NCBI GenBank assembly: GCA_963714995.1 | Contig: CAVQQP010000019.1 | Location: 372,001-436,000, forward strand | Direction: 5' to 3' | Origin: Prado023 sp963714995 | GTDB taxonomy: Bacteria; Actinomycetota; Actinomycetes; S36-B12; CAIYMF01 | Length of the DNA stretch: 64,000 bases | Shown: in pieces, positions 1 through 9,123 of the stretch | Layout: each line of letters starts with the position of its first letter | Position numbering within the stretch: position 1 is the first letter of the stretch | Notes under the pieces: generated by a model | Database searches by the model: none | What the model was told of the DNA's origin: nothing | The model's input: only the letters and a program-made list of their open reading frames with translations | Made by a program: the position numbers and the translations under genes

Positions 1-561
1 CTCGACGTCGCCATAGGGGACGAAGTCCACCTCGCCGGGAAGTGGGCGGAACGGGTCGGCCTTCGCGGGTTGTCCGGTGAGCGCCAGCGCCCCCATCGTG
101 CGGCCGTGGAAGCCGTTGGCGGCGGCCACCATCCGGGTGCGCCCGGTGAGGCGCACGAGCTTGAACGCGGCCTCGTTGGCCTCGGCCCCGGAGTTGCACA
201 GGAACACCCGCGCGCCGCCCATCGGGTCGGCGATCAGGGCCAGCCGCTCACACAGCTGCAGGGCGGGCAGCGTGATGGCGAGGTTGGACGTGTGGCCGAG
301 GGTCCTGACCTGCTCACTGACCGCAGCCACGATCGCCGGGTGCGCGTGGCCCAGCGCATTCACCGCGATCCCACCGAGGAGGTCGAGGTAGCGCCGCCCG
401 CCGTCGTCCGTCACCCACGACCCCTGACCGGAGACCAACGTGACCGGAGGTGTGCCGTAGTTGTCCTGCATCACCGCCTGCCAGCGCTCGGTCGGGGTCT
501 CGTTGTCGGCGGTCTCGCGCGGCCACCAATCGGCCGCGCTGGGCTGGTAGGGCTGCGTCAT
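1..561 (-). CDS. argD: Acetylornithine aminotransferase, 3' part missing
   Basis: PLP-dependent transaminase of arginine synthesis, converting N-acetylglutamate semialdehyde to N-acetylornithine with glutamate as donor. The visible 187 N-terminal residues run open to the window edge. They carry the family features LDLLGGIAVNALGHAHP near residue 60, the phosphate/PLP-contacting NSGAEANE near residue 123 and GFHGRTMGAL near residue 150. The catalytic lysine lies beyond the edge. ATG at 561 overlaps the argB stop by four bases (ATGA), so translation is probably coupled; it is the last gene seen of argC-J-B-D. Family identity is secure; only the C-terminal half is unseen. Confidence 0.95.
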   Translation of the reverse strand, partial: MTQPYQPSAADWWPRETADNETPTERWQAVMQDNYGTPPVTLVSGQGSWVTDDGGRRYLDLLGGIAVNALGHAHPAIVAAVSEQVRTLGHTSNLAITLPALQLCERLALIADPMGGARVFLCNSGAEANEAAFKLVRLTGRTRMVAAANGFHGRTMGALALTGQPAKADPFRPLPGEVDFVPYGDVE

Positions 562-1488
562 GCGAGCACCTCGTCGACGCCCTCGTCGGGCACGTCATCC
601 GGCAGCACCATCGTGCCGATGCCCTCGGTGGTGAAGACCTCCAGCAGCAGGCTGTGCGCCACGCGACCGTCGATCACGTGGGCGCGCTCGACCCCTCCCC
701 GGACCGCGCGCAGGCAGGCCTCCATCTTCGGTGCCATGCCCGCGTCCAGGGTGGGCAGCATCTCGGCCAGCTCCGACGATCGGATCTCGGCGATCAGGCT
801 GCCGCGGTCGGGCCAGTCGGCGAACAGGCCCTCGACGTCGGTGAGCACCACCAGCTTGTCCGCACCCAGTGCCACGGCCAGCGCCGACGCGGCGGTGTCG
901 GCGTTCACGTTGAGCACCTGCCCGTCGGCGGCGACCCCGATCGTGGAGATGACCGGGATGAATCCGTCGTCGAGGAGGCTGGTCACGAAGTCGGGGCGCA
1001 CGCCGGTGACGTCGCCGACCAGCCCGAGGTCGAGGTCCTGCCCGTCGGCGGTCACCGTGCGCCGCTCGGCGGCGAAGAGGGCGGCGTCCTCGCCCGAGAT
1101 CCCGATCGCCAGCGGGCTGTGGGCATTCACCAGGCCCGACGAGGTCGCGCTGCACCTGGCCGGTGAGCACCATCCGGACGACCTCCATGATCTCCGGCGT
1201 GGTCACGCGCAGGCCCCCGCGGAACTCGCTGGTGACCCCGAGCCGGGCGAGCATGGCGTTGATCTGCGGGCCTCCGCCGTGCACCACGACGGGACGCAGG
1301 CCGGCCAGCCGCAGGAACACGACGTCGCCGGCGAACGCCTGCTGCAGCTCGCGGGAGGTCATCGCGTTGCCGCCGTACTTGATCACGACGGTGGCCCCGC
1401 GGAACCGCTCCAGCCAGGGCAGCGCCTCGGCCAGCACCTCGGCCTTGGCCAGCGCGTCAGCGGTCGGGACCGCTCGGGACCTGCTCAT
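558..1488 (-). CDS. argB: Acetylglutamate kinase, one frameshift
   Basis: Phosphorylates N-acetyl-L-glutamate, the second step of arginine synthesis in the cytoplasm. The N-terminal part shows the kinase motifs VVIKYGGNAM and VVVHGGGPQIN; the C-terminal part shows LNVNADTAASALA and the LTDVEGL motif. The two parts sit in different frames: after QRDLVG the reading must change by one base at about 1133-1136, where a CCC run looks one base too long (removing one C restores GLVNAHS). ATG at 1488 has AGGAG five bases upstream and follows argJ after 13 bases. An essential biosynthetic gene with a single run-length slip is more likely a sequencing error than a pseudogene. Confidence 0.93.
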
Positions 1489-1501
1489 CGGGGCTCCTGG
1501 G

Positions 1502-2695
1502 TCAGGTGGAGTAGGCGGAGTTCTCGTGGACGTACATGGCGGTGAGGTCGTTGGTCCAGAGCGTGGCCTCGGCGTTGCCGGCGCGGAGGTCGATGGTGAG
1601 GGTCACCTCGCGGCCGGACATGTCGACCGCTGACCGGTCGCCGAAGGCAGCCCCGTCGCGGCACACGAGGACGCCGTTGATCGCGACGTCGATCGCGTCG
1701 GGCTCGAACGTGACGTCGGTGGTGCCGACCGCCGACAGGATCCGGCCCCAGTTGGGGTCCTCGCCGTGGATCGCGCACTTGAGCAGGTTGCTGCGCGAGA
1801 CCGCCCGCGCCGCGGTGACCGCATCGTCCTCGGTGGCGGCGTTCACCACATCGATGCGGATGTCCTTGGTCGCGCCCTCGGCGTCACCGATGAGCTGGCG
1901 GGCGAGGTCGGCGCACACGGCCGTGACCGCCGCGGCCAGCTCGGTCGGGTCCGGCGTGATCCCGCTGGCCCCTGAGGCGAGCAGCAGGACGGTGTCGTTC
2001 GTGGACATGCAGCCGTCGGAGTCGATCCGGTCGAAGGACACTCGGGTGGCCGAGCGCAGGGCAGCGTCGAGGGTGGCCGCATCGGCCTCGGCGTCGGTGG
2101 TGAGCACCACGAGCATGGTGGCCAACCCGGGCGCGAGCATCCCCGCGCCCTTGGCCATCCCGCCCACGGTCCAGCCCTGGCGGTGCGGGAACGCGGCCAT
2201 CTTCGGCACCGAGTCGGTCGTCATGATGGCCTCGGCCGCCGCGGGACCGCCCTCGGCGGACAGGGCCTGGTGGGCGGCCTCCGCCCCGGCCAGCAGCGCG
2301 GTCATGGGCAGGCGCTCCCCGATGAGCCCGGTGGAGCACACGGCGACCTCGATCGGCGCCACGCCGAGGAGCTCGGCCACGTGCTCGGCGGTGCGGTGGG
2401 TGTCGGCGAAGCCGGCCGGTCCCGTGCACGCGTTGGCTCCACCGGAGTTGAGGATCACGGCACGGAATCGGCCCTCGAGGGCGCACTGCGCGGTCCAGAG
2501 CACCGGCGCGGCCTTGACCCGGTTGGTGGTGAAGACCGCCGCCGCGTCGTGGCGCGGGCCGTCGTTGACCACCAGGGCGACATCGGCGTTCCCACTCGAT
2601 TTGAGGCCGGCCGCGACTCCGGCGGCGCGGAACCCTCCGGCGGCCGTCACGCCGTGGCTCTGGGGACCGCGGGTCACCTGCGGGTCGGTGCTCAT
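1502..2695 (-). CDS. argJ: Glutamate N-acetyltransferase / amino-acid acetyltransferase (ornithine acetyltransferase)
   Basis: Recycles the acetyl group from N-acetylornithine to glutamate and may also make acetylglutamate from acetyl-CoA. At 397 residues it is full length. The self-cleavage region reads KGAGMLAPG-LATML, so the chain should split before Thr193, the nucleophile, into alpha and beta subunits. Other family marks are NSGGANACTG near residue 83 and the C-terminal ENSAYST. The start overlaps the argC stop by four bases (ATGA). Presence of ArgJ implies the cyclic arginine pathway. Whether it is mono- or bifunctional cannot be read from sequence. Confidence 0.96.
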   Translation of the reverse strand: MSTDPQVTRGPQSHGVTAAGGFRAAGVAAGLKSSGNADVALVVNDGPRHDAAAVFTTNRVKAAPVLWTAQCALEGRFRAVILNSGGANACTGPAGFADTHRTAEHVAELLGVAPIEVAVCSTGLIGERLPMTALLAGAEAAHQALSAEGGPAAAEAIMTTDSVPKMAAFPHRQGWTVGGMAKGAGMLAPGLATMLVVLTTDAEADAATLDAALRSATRVSFDRIDSDGCMSTNDTVLLLASGASGITPDPTELAAAVTAVCADLARQLIGDAEGATKDIRIDVVNAATEDDAVTAARAVSRSNLLKCAIHGEDPNWGRILSAVGTTDVTFEPDAIDVAINGVLVCRDGAAFGDRSAVDMSGREVTLTIDLRAGNAEATLWTNDLTAMYVHENSAYST

Positions 2696-3726
2696 GGGGC
2701 GACTCCGTTCACGGGGAGGCCGAGGGCCTCGGGCAGGCCGAGGATCCGGTTGGCGTTCTGCAGGGCCTGGCCAGCAGCGCCCTTCACGAGGTTGTCCTCG
2801 GCGGCGATCACCGTCGTGCGCCCGGAGTGCGGATCGGCAGCGACCTGCAGGTGCACGCTGTTGGACCCGAGGGTGGCGGCGGTGCTCGGCATGCGGCCGG
2901 CGGGCAGGACGTGCACGAACGGCTCGGGGTCGTAGGCCGCATGCAGCGCGTCGCGCAGGGTGGCCTCGTCGACGCCCGGGGCCGTCCGCGCGGTGCAGGT
3001 CGCGAGGATCCCCCGCGGCATCGGGGCCAGCGTCGGGGTGAACAGCATCGTGACCGGCTCCCCCGCCGCCCCAGCCAGCGCCTGCTCCATCTCGGGGGTG
3101 TGCTGGTGGACCCCGCCCACCTTGTACGGGCTCATGGAGCCCATGACCTCGCTGCCGAGCAGGGACTCGGTGGCCTTGCGCCCGGCGCCCGAGGTGCCTG
3201 AGGCAGCCACCACCACGATGTCCGCCGGATCCACCAGGCCGGCCGCCAGCAGGGGCGCCAGCGACAGCGCCACAGCCGTCGCGTAGCAGCCGGGGTTGGC
3301 CACCCGGATGGCGTCGGCCAGGCGCTGGCGCTGACCCGGGAGCTCGGGCAGTCCGTACGGCCAGGCACCCGCGTGCGGCGTGCTGCCGTAGTACCGGTCC
3401 CAGGCCCCACCGTCGGCGAGGCGGAAGTCGGCCCCGAGATCCACGATCGGCAGGTCGGCGGCCAGTGCCGCCACCAGCGCGGCGGACTCACCGTGCGGCA
3501 GGGCCATCAGGACCAGGTCGGCCTGCGCGAGGGTGTCCGCATCGGTCGCGACGAAGCTCTGCCCGGCGAGGGACACCAGCTGCGGGTGGGTCGCGGTCAC
3601 CGGATGGCCGGCACGGTTGCCGGCGGCCATCGGACCGAGCTGCAGCTCGGGATGTCCGAGCACGAGCCGCAGCAACTCACCCCCCGCATATCCGGAGGCC
3701 CCAGCGATCGACACGGTGTAGGTCAC
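2692..3726 (-). CDS. argC: N-acetyl-gamma-glutamyl-phosphate reductase
   Basis: NADPH-dependent reductase, third step of arginine synthesis. The NADP-binding GASGYAGGELL begins at residue 9 and the catalytic cysteine is Cys147 in ANPGCYAT. GTG at 3726 gives 344 residues, the usual length, and is chosen because TATACT lies exactly seven bases before it with no Shine-Dalgarno sequence: a leaderless start. A longer reading from a GTG at 3759 would run through the promoter. First gene of the argCJBD operon; the overlap with argJ suggests coupling. Confidence 0.95.
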   Translation of the reverse strand: MTYTVSIAGASGYAGGELLRLVLGHPELQLGPMAAGNRAGHPVTATHPQLVSLAGQSFVATDADTLAQADLVLMALPHGESAALVAALAADLPIVDLGADFRLADGGAWDRYYGSTPHAGAWPYGLPELPGQRQRLADAIRVANPGCYATAVALSLAPLLAAGLVDPADIVVVAASGTSGAGRKATESLLGSEVMGSMSPYKVGGVHQHTPEMEQALAGAAGEPVTMLFTPTLAPMPRGILATCTARTAPGVDEATLRDALHAAYDPEPFVHVLPAGRMPSTAATLGSNSVHLQVAADPHSGRTTVIAAEDNLVKGAAGQALQNANRILGLPEALGLPVNGVAP

Positions 3727-3733
3727 GGGAGGG

Positions 3734-3754
3734 AGTATACGCATATACGGATAT
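3734..3754 (-). promoter_or_regulatory. argC promoter with ARG-box-like inverted repeat
   Basis: On the minus strand the -10 hexamer TATACT (3734-3739) ends seven bases before the GTG. The AT-rich GTATACGCATATAC (3735-3748) is an inverted repeat GTATA-4-TATAC lying over the -10, followed by a second ATAT-4-ATAT. In a GC-rich genome this is the place and look expected of an ArgR operator, but no ArgR gene is in view. No clear -35. Confidence 0.6.
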
Positions 3755-3806
3755 CCCACCTCGCGGCCCCCGCCGCGGGCTCGCGGAGCAGACCCTCCCG
3801 CAGCGT

Positions 3807-3853
3807 TCAGGCCCTCCCGTCCGGTCAGGCCCTGCCGTCCGGCCGGGAGGGGC
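3807..3853. repeat. 18-bp tandem duplication with terminator-like hairpin
   Basis: The 18-mer TCAGGCCCTCCCGTCCGG (3807-3824) is repeated directly at 3825-3842 with one change. GCCCTCCCG (3811-3819) can pair with CGGGAGGGGC (3844-3853), which would make a hairpin just after the stop of the SDR gene read on the minus strand. It could be a terminator separating that gene from argC. Confidence 0.4.
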
Positions 3854-3874
3854 TGACCCGGACTGGAGGGGCTG

Positions 3875-4636
3875 TCAGGCGGGGTGGGCGGCAGCCAGCA
3901 GGGCCTCGCGGTCGTCGCGGACGTGGATGAAGCGCCCGCTCAGGGCGTCGAAGCGTCCGCTGGCCAGGTCGGCCACCAGGTGGGCGGCGGCCGAGGGGGG
4001 CAGGTACGCCGACTCCGGCAGGTGGGCGAGGTCGGGCCGATGCGCGATGAGGGCGTCGGACCAGCGCGTCATGTCGGTGTGCACCATCCCGGGGCTGATC
4101 GCGAACACCGAGACGCCGGTGCCGGCCAGCTCCGCGGCCACCGACGACGCCAGGTGGGCAGCGGCCGCCTTGCTCGCCCCGTAGGCAGACGTCCACGGCG
4201 AGGGGAACCTGCCCATCCCGGAGGCCACGACCACGACCCGCCCGCTGCCCCGCGCCACCATCGCCGGGACCACGTCGCGCATCGTCGTGAACACCCCCCG
4301 GACGTTGACCTCCATGTCGTGCCACCACTGGTCCGGATCGGCCTCCCAGGTCGGGCCGACCGCCGTGAGGGAGCCCGCGTTGGCGATCACGAGGTCGGGA
4401 GTCCGCCAGATGGCGTGCAGCGCGGCAACGGCCTGGGCCATCGCGGTGCCGTCCGTGACGTCAGCGACCAGCGGCAGGACCCGATCAGGCGGGGATGCGG
4501 CAGCCAGCCCGGACAGCAGCTCGACGTCACGGCCCAGGGCGGCGACCCGCCACCCGCGGGAGAGGAGGTCCTCAGCCAGCACTCGGCCGATCCCCCGGGA
4601 CGCCCCGGTGATCATGGCCACGGGCATGTCAACCAC
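3875..4636 (-). CDS. Short-chain dehydrogenase/reductase
   Basis: Classical SDR of about 253 residues. The cofactor loop TGASRGIG lies at residues 10-17, the NAG motif follows near residue 92, and the catalytic Ser plus Tyr-x-x-x-Lys appear as S-AYGASK. I chose GTG at 4636 because GGAGG lies six bases upstream; ATG at 4627 is the next choice, and a much longer open frame upstream lacks a ribosome site. The basic residue after the glycine motif suggests NADP(H). Substrate unknown; the neighbours (argC behind, DUF1707 in front) give no clear link. Confidence 0.85.
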   Translation of the reverse strand: MVDMPVAMITGASRGIGRVLAEDLLSRGWRVAALGRDVELLSGLAAASPPDRVLPLVADVTDGTAMAQAVAALHAIWRTPDLVIANAGSLTAVGPTWEADPDQWWHDMEVNVRGVFTTMRDVVPAMVARGSGRVVVVASGMGRFPSPWTSAYGASKAAAAHLASSVAAELAGTGVSVFAISPGMVHTDMTRWSDALIAHRPDLAHLPESAYLPPSAAAHLVADLASGRFDALSGRFIHVRDDREALLAAAHPA

Positions 4637-4775
4637 GGCGCTCCTCCCTCTCCCCGGCCTGGTCACGGGCGTACCACGCGATCCTGCGGGCAACGCGAAC
4701 CGCCCCATCGTCGCCCATCGCCCCATCGTGGCACGCACGTCGCCCCGTGCCTGTGCAGGCTCCTCGGATCTGCGA

Positions 4776-5327
4776 CTAGGAGTCGTCCTCGCTGCCCGAC
4801 TCGAGGCTCCGCCGCTGCTCCTCCAGCGCCTTGCGCTCGAGCCGCTTGCGCTGCTCCTCGACCTGGTCGCCGCGCATCACGAGCAGGCGCAGCAGGTGCA
4901 GGCCTGTGCCCAGCATCACGAACACGGGCCACGGGAAGCCACCTGCCGACGTGACGCCCCAGATCACCCAGCAGATGATCGATGCGGACACGAACCCCCA
5001 GGCGGCCTCCCGGACGTCGGCCCGGTACGCCGCGACTGCCCCGGCCTGCAGCGCCACCGGGTCCGCGGCGGCTCCGGAGCGGCGCGCGGGAAGCCCTGAG
5101 ACCGGTACGAGGTCGGACATCAGGACCGGGAGCTCGGCGAGGGTCCGCGCACCCAGGACGGCCTCGCTGCGCTGATCGAACTCCTCGCGGTTGATCCGCC
5201 CGTCGGCGTAGGCCTCGCCCAGGACACGGTGAACGACATCACGGTCCGCGTCGGAGGCTCTCAGCGTCGCGTGTTGGGGACTGCGCGGGTCGAACTCGAA
5301 CTCGTCCCAGACCGGGGTCGACGCCAC
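4776..5327 (-). CDS. DUF1707 / 2TM-domain membrane protein
   Basis: Residues about 18-75 match DUF1707 (RASDADRDVVHRVLGEAYADG followed by EEFDQRSEAVLGARTLAELP), a short domain at the N-terminus of many actinobacterial membrane proteins. Two hydrophobic segments follow (AAWGFVSASIICWVIWGV and FPWPVFVMLGTGLHLLRLLV), then a charged Arg/Glu-rich tail. GTG at 5327 is preceded by TAGGAT with a six-base spacer and no Shine-Dalgarno sequence, so a leaderless start is likely. Function of the family is unknown. Confidence 0.85.
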   Translation of the reverse strand: MASTPVWDEFEFDPRSPQHATLRASDADRDVVHRVLGEAYADGRINREEFDQRSEAVLGARTLAELPVLMSDLVPVSGLPARRSGAAADPVALQAGAVAAYRADVREAAWGFVSASIICWVIWGVTSAGGFPWPVFVMLGTGLHLLRLLVMRGDQVEEQRKRLERKALEEQRRSLESGSEDDS

Positions 5328-5333
5328 CCGGGA

Positions 5334-5339
5334 ATCCTA
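5334..5339 (-). promoter_or_regulatory. -10 element, leaderless DUF1707 gene
   Basis: TAGGAT six bases before GTG 5327 on the minus strand. Same geometry as eleven other genes in the window. Confidence 0.55.
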
Positions 5340-5408
5340 GACGTGCACGTGGACGATGTGAATGGCCGCCGACCGGGAGGGGCCGGCCGACGCTCAGGTC
5401 CGCACCGC

Positions 5409-7928
5409 TCAGGTCCGCAGGACCGCCCCGCACCGCTGCTCTGCCGCAGCCAACGCGCTCTGGCGGACGTCGGCGACCTCGGCTGCCGACAGGGTGCGGT
5501 CCGGGGCCCGCATCCGCAGGGCGAACGCCAGCGAGGTGCGTCCCGCGCCCACCTGCTCGCCGGAGTACGTGTCGAACAGCCGGACGCTCTCCAGGAGCTC
5601 GCCGCCCCCCGCGACCAGCGCCTGGCGCACGACCTCGGCCGGCACGTCATCGGCGACGACGACCGCGAGGTCCTCCTTGGCGACGGGCATGGTCGAGAAC
5701 ACCGGGGCGGCCGCGGTCTCGGGCGCCGCGGCCAGCAGCGCATCGAGGTCGATCTCGAACGCGACGGCGCGTGCAGGCAGGCTGAGCTCCCCGATCACCC
5801 GCGGGTGCAGCTCGCCGGCATGTCCGATGACCTGGCCCGCCACGGAGATCGCGGCACAGCGGCCCGGGTGCCAGGGCGCGGCTGAGCCCGCGGCGATGTC
5901 GATCGTCACCCCCAGCTCGTCGGCCAGGTCGCGCACGATGCCGATCGCGTCCGACCAGTCGGCCGGGCGACCCGAACCCCACCATCCCGAGCGGTCCCGC
6001 TCACCGGCGAGGATCCCCGCGGCGTGCCGGGGCTGCTCCGGGAGCAGGGCCTCCAGGGCGGACACCTCCGCATCGCTGGGACGGCCGGACACCGACGGAC
6101 GTGGCGGCTCCAGCGATCCGCCCGTGCCGGTGCCGCGGAACACCAGCCCGACCTCCGAGAGGGCCACCTCGCCAGCACCTCGGCTGAGGTTGCGCCTCGC
6201 CGCGGTCACCAGTCCCGGAAGCAGGGTGGTGCGCATGGACGGCGCCTCGTCGGACAGCGGGTTGGCCAGCTCGACGAGCGCGGAGCGTGGGTCGTCGGCG
6301 GCGATGCCGAGGGCCTCGAGGTCCTGGCGCCCGAGGAACGGGTAGTTCAGGACCTCGACGAGCCCGGAGGCGGCCAGGGTGCGGCCCACCCGACGACGCA
6401 GGCGCTGGCCGGTGGTCAGGCCGTACCCGGCGCGGACCGCCGGCAGCGTCGAGGGCAGGTTCTCATACCCCTCGAGGCGCACGACCTCCTCCACGAGGTC
6501 GGCGGGGTCGGTCAGGTCCGGACGCCACGTCGGCGGGGTCACCACCAGGGACGTGCCCTCGACCGTGAGCGTTGCCCCAACCGACTCCAGCCGGGTGATG
6601 GCCCGGTCGGCTGAGATCGGCAGGCCGGAGATGACCTCGGGGAGGTCAGCGGGGATCTGGATGGGCTCGATCGGCGCCACGGCGTCCACCCGGGAGGTCC
6701 CCACGTACGTGGCACCGCCAAGCTCGATCAGCAGCGCCGCGGCGCGGGCCGAGGCGATGGCCGGCAGCTCTGGATCGACGCCGCGCTCGAAGCGGCGCGA
6801 GGCCTCACTGGACAGCTTGTGCCGGCGTGACATCCGCGCCACGGCGTGCGCGGAGAAGTGCACGGCCTCGATCGCGACCGAGTGCGAGTCGTCGTCGATC
6901 TCCGACTCGAGTCCGCCCATCGTGCCGGCCAGAGCCAGGGGACCCCTCGGCTCGGCGATCACGATGTCATCGGCATCCAGCGTGCGCTTCACGTGGTCGA
7001 GGGTCTCCAGGGGCTCCCCGACGTCCGCACGCCGGACCGTCAGCGGCCCGGACAGCTTGGCCCGGTCGAAGGCGTGCAGCGGCTGGCCGAGCTCCAGCAT
7101 CACGTAGTTGGTGACATCCACGGCCAGGGAGACCGGCCGCATCCCGCACGCCACCAGCGCGCGGCGCATCCACTGCGGGCTGGGCGCCTCGGGATCCAGC
7201 CCGGCGATCGAGCGCAGCACGAAGCGGTCGGCCGCGGTGGGGTCGGTGATCGAGCAGCCGTGCGGGGCCTCCCCCGAGGGCGCCGGGAGCAGGGACTCCG
7301 GGTCGACCAGCGCGGGGTCCGCGAACGGCAGTCCGTAGGCGGTGGCGACCTCGCGGGCGATCCCGCGGATGCTCAGGGCGTAGCCGCGGTCGGGGGTGAC
7401 GGCGATGTCGAGCACCTCGTCGCCGAGGCCGAGGACCTCGTAGCCGGAGTCGCCGGGAGTCGCCGATCCCGTGGGGAGGACGATGATCCCGTTGTGGTCG
7501 TCGCCGAGCGCGAGCTCGCGCTCCGAGGTGATCATCCCGTCGGAGACCCGGCCGTAGGTGGGACGCGTGGCGATCGCGAAGCCGCCGGGCAGCACGGCAC
7601 CGGGCAGGGCCACCACGACCAGGTCACCGACGACGAAGTTGCTCGCCCCGCAGATGATCCCGCGCTCGGAGGTCGTGACCCCGTCGAGCACCTCGCCGTT
7701 GCCGGCGCCGACCTCGACCCGGCAGAACCGGATCGGCTTCTTGAACTCGGTGAGCTCCTCGACCGACAGGACCCGGCCGACGACCAGCGGCCCGGTCACC
7801 TCGGCGCCGAGGACCTCGACGGTCTCGACCTCGAGGCCGGCGGCGATCAGCCGCGCCGCGACATCGCGCCCGGTCTCGTCGGCGGGGACGTCGACGTACT
7901 GACGGATCCAGCTCATGGGTGCGCGCAT
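5409..7928 (-). CDS. pheT: Phenylalanine--tRNA ligase beta subunit
   Basis: Large subunit of the (alpha-beta)2 phenylalanyl-tRNA synthetase. The 839 residues are uninterrupted and hold the N-terminal MSWIRQYVDVPAD, a tRNA-binding (EMAP-like) domain around residues 40-150 (GPLVVGRVLSVEE), the B3/B4 editing domain (AVDVTNYVMLELGQPLHAFD), the B5 domain, a catalytic-like core with no active site, and a C-terminal ferredoxin-fold anticodon-binding domain. ATG at 7928 has GGAGG nine bases upstream inside the end of pheS; ATG 7916 is the alternative. It follows pheS after four bases, as usual. Confidence 0.97.
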   Translation of the reverse strand: MRAPMSWIRQYVDVPADETGRDVAARLIAAGLEVETVEVLGAEVTGPLVVGRVLSVEELTEFKKPIRFCRVEVGAGNGEVLDGVTTSERGIICGASNFVVGDLVVVALPGAVLPGGFAIATRPTYGRVSDGMITSERELALGDDHNGIIVLPTGSATPGDSGYEVLGLGDEVLDIAVTPDRGYALSIRGIAREVATAYGLPFADPALVDPESLLPAPSGEAPHGCSITDPTAADRFVLRSIAGLDPEAPSPQWMRRALVACGMRPVSLAVDVTNYVMLELGQPLHAFDRAKLSGPLTVRRADVGEPLETLDHVKRTLDADDIVIAEPRGPLALAGTMGGLESEIDDDSHSVAIEAVHFSAHAVARMSRRHKLSSEASRRFERGVDPELPAIASARAAALLIELGGATYVGTSRVDAVAPIEPIQIPADLPEVISGLPISADRAITRLESVGATLTVEGTSLVVTPPTWRPDLTDPADLVEEVVRLEGYENLPSTLPAVRAGYGLTTGQRLRRRVGRTLAASGLVEVLNYPFLGRQDLEALGIAADDPRSALVELANPLSDEAPSMRTTLLPGLVTAARRNLSRGAGEVALSEVGLVFRGTGTGGSLEPPRPSVSGRPSDAEVSALEALLPEQPRHAAGILAGERDRSGWWGSGRPADWSDAIGIVRDLADELGVTIDIAAGSAAPWHPGRCAAISVAGQVIGHAGELHPRVIGELSLPARAVAFEIDLDALLAAAPETAAAPVFSTMPVAKEDLAVVVADDVPAEVVRQALVAGGGELLESVRLFDTYSGEQVGAGRTSLAFALRMRAPDRTLSAAEVADVRQSALAAAEQRCGAVLRT

Positions 7929-7932
7929 GACC

Positions 7933-9042
7933 TCAGACCTCCGAGCCGAACGCGGTGGTGAACCGGATGTCGCCCTCGACCATGTCGCGCATGTCGGTGA
8001 CGCCGTGGCGGAACATCAGCGTCCGCTCGATGCCCATGCCGAAGGCGAAGCCCGTGTAGCGCGCGGCGTCGATGCCGCATGCCGTGAGGACCCGCGGGTT
8101 GACCATGCCGCAGCCGCCCCACTCGATCCAGCCCTCCGAGGAGCAGGTCCGGCACGGGTTGTGCGGGTCGCCGACCGACGCGCCGCGGCACACGAAGCAC
8201 TGCAGGTCGACCTCGGCGCTGGGCTCGGTGAACGGGAAGTAGCTCGGGCGCAGGCGGGTGACCAGCCCGGCGCCGAACATCGCGGAGGCGAAGTGGTCCA
8301 GCGTCCCCTTGAGGTCGGCCATCGTGATGCCCTCGTCGACGACGAGGCCCTCGACCTGGTGGAAGACGGGGGTGTGCGTGGCGTCGAGCTCGTCGGTCCG
8401 GTAGACCCGGCCCGGGCAGATCACGTAGATGGGCAGCTCGCGCTCCAGCATCGAGCGGGCCTGGACCGGCGAGGTGTGGGTGCGCAGCACGACACCGCTC
8501 TCGGGCGAGCCGACGAAGAACGTGTCCTGCATCGTGCGCGCCGGGTGGTCCGGGGCGATGTTCAGGGCGTCGAAGTTGAACCACTCCGCCTCGACCTCGG
8601 GGCCCTCGGCCACCTCGTAGCCCATCGCGACGAACACGTCCTCGACGCGCTCCATCAGGGTGGTCAGCGGATGCCGCGCCCCCCGCGGGCGGCGGTCGGC
8701 CGGCAGGGTGACGTCCACAGCCTCCTCGACGAGGACCCGCTCGTCACGCTCGGCAGCCAGGACGACCTCGCGCTCCTCGAGGGCCCTCTTGACCGCGGCG
8801 CGGGCCATGCCCACGCGCTTGCCGGCCTCGGCCTTGGCCGCCGGGGGCAGGGCACCGATCTCGCGGTTGGCCAGTGCCAGCGGCGAGCGGTCGCCGGCAT
8901 GCTCGAGGCGGACGGCCTTCAGCGCGTCGAGGTCGGCGGCGCCGGCGATGGCAGCGAGGGCAGCGGCCTGCGCTGCGGCGACGGCGTCGTCGGACAGCGC
9001 GCTCACCTCGACCGGGTCATAGGTCTTGTTGGGGGCGGACAT
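7933..9042 (-). CDS. pheS: Phenylalanine--tRNA ligase alpha subunit
   Basis: Catalytic class II subunit that charges tRNA-Phe. Full length at 369 residues: N-terminal coiled coil (residues about 15-95), then the class II core with RTHTSPVQARSM (motif 2 region), the phenylalanine-pocket residues in SYFPFTEPSAEVD, and the motif 3 stretch FGMGIERTLMFRHG close to the end. ATG at 9042 has GAAGAGG just upstream. Immediately followed by pheT. Confidence 0.97.
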   Translation of the reverse strand: MSAPNKTYDPVEVSALSDDAVAAAQAAALAAIAGAADLDALKAVRLEHAGDRSPLALANREIGALPPAAKAEAGKRVGMARAAVKRALEEREVVLAAERDERVLVEEAVDVTLPADRRPRGARHPLTTLMERVEDVFVAMGYEVAEGPEVEAEWFNFDALNIAPDHPARTMQDTFFVGSPESGVVLRTHTSPVQARSMLERELPIYVICPGRVYRTDELDATHTPVFHQVEGLVVDEGITMADLKGTLDHFASAMFGAGLVTRLRPSYFPFTEPSAEVDLQCFVCRGASVGDPHNPCRTCSSEGWIEWGGCGMVNPRVLTACGIDAARYTGFAFGMGIERTLMFRHGVTDMRDMVEGDIRFTTAFGSEV

Positions 9043-9089
9043 GGCCTCTTCCGGGGTTCGATCGACGTGCGTGCGGGCGACGAGGGCCG

Positions 9090-9095
9090 ATTCTA
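9090..9095 (-). promoter_or_regulatory. Probable pheST -10 element
   Basis: TAGAAT on the minus strand, about 48 bases before the pheS ATG, with no good -35. Would give a leader of roughly 40 bases. No T-box is recognisable. Confidence 0.4.
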
Positions 9096-9123
9096 CCGGG
9101 GCGTGACACGCAGCACGCCGACT

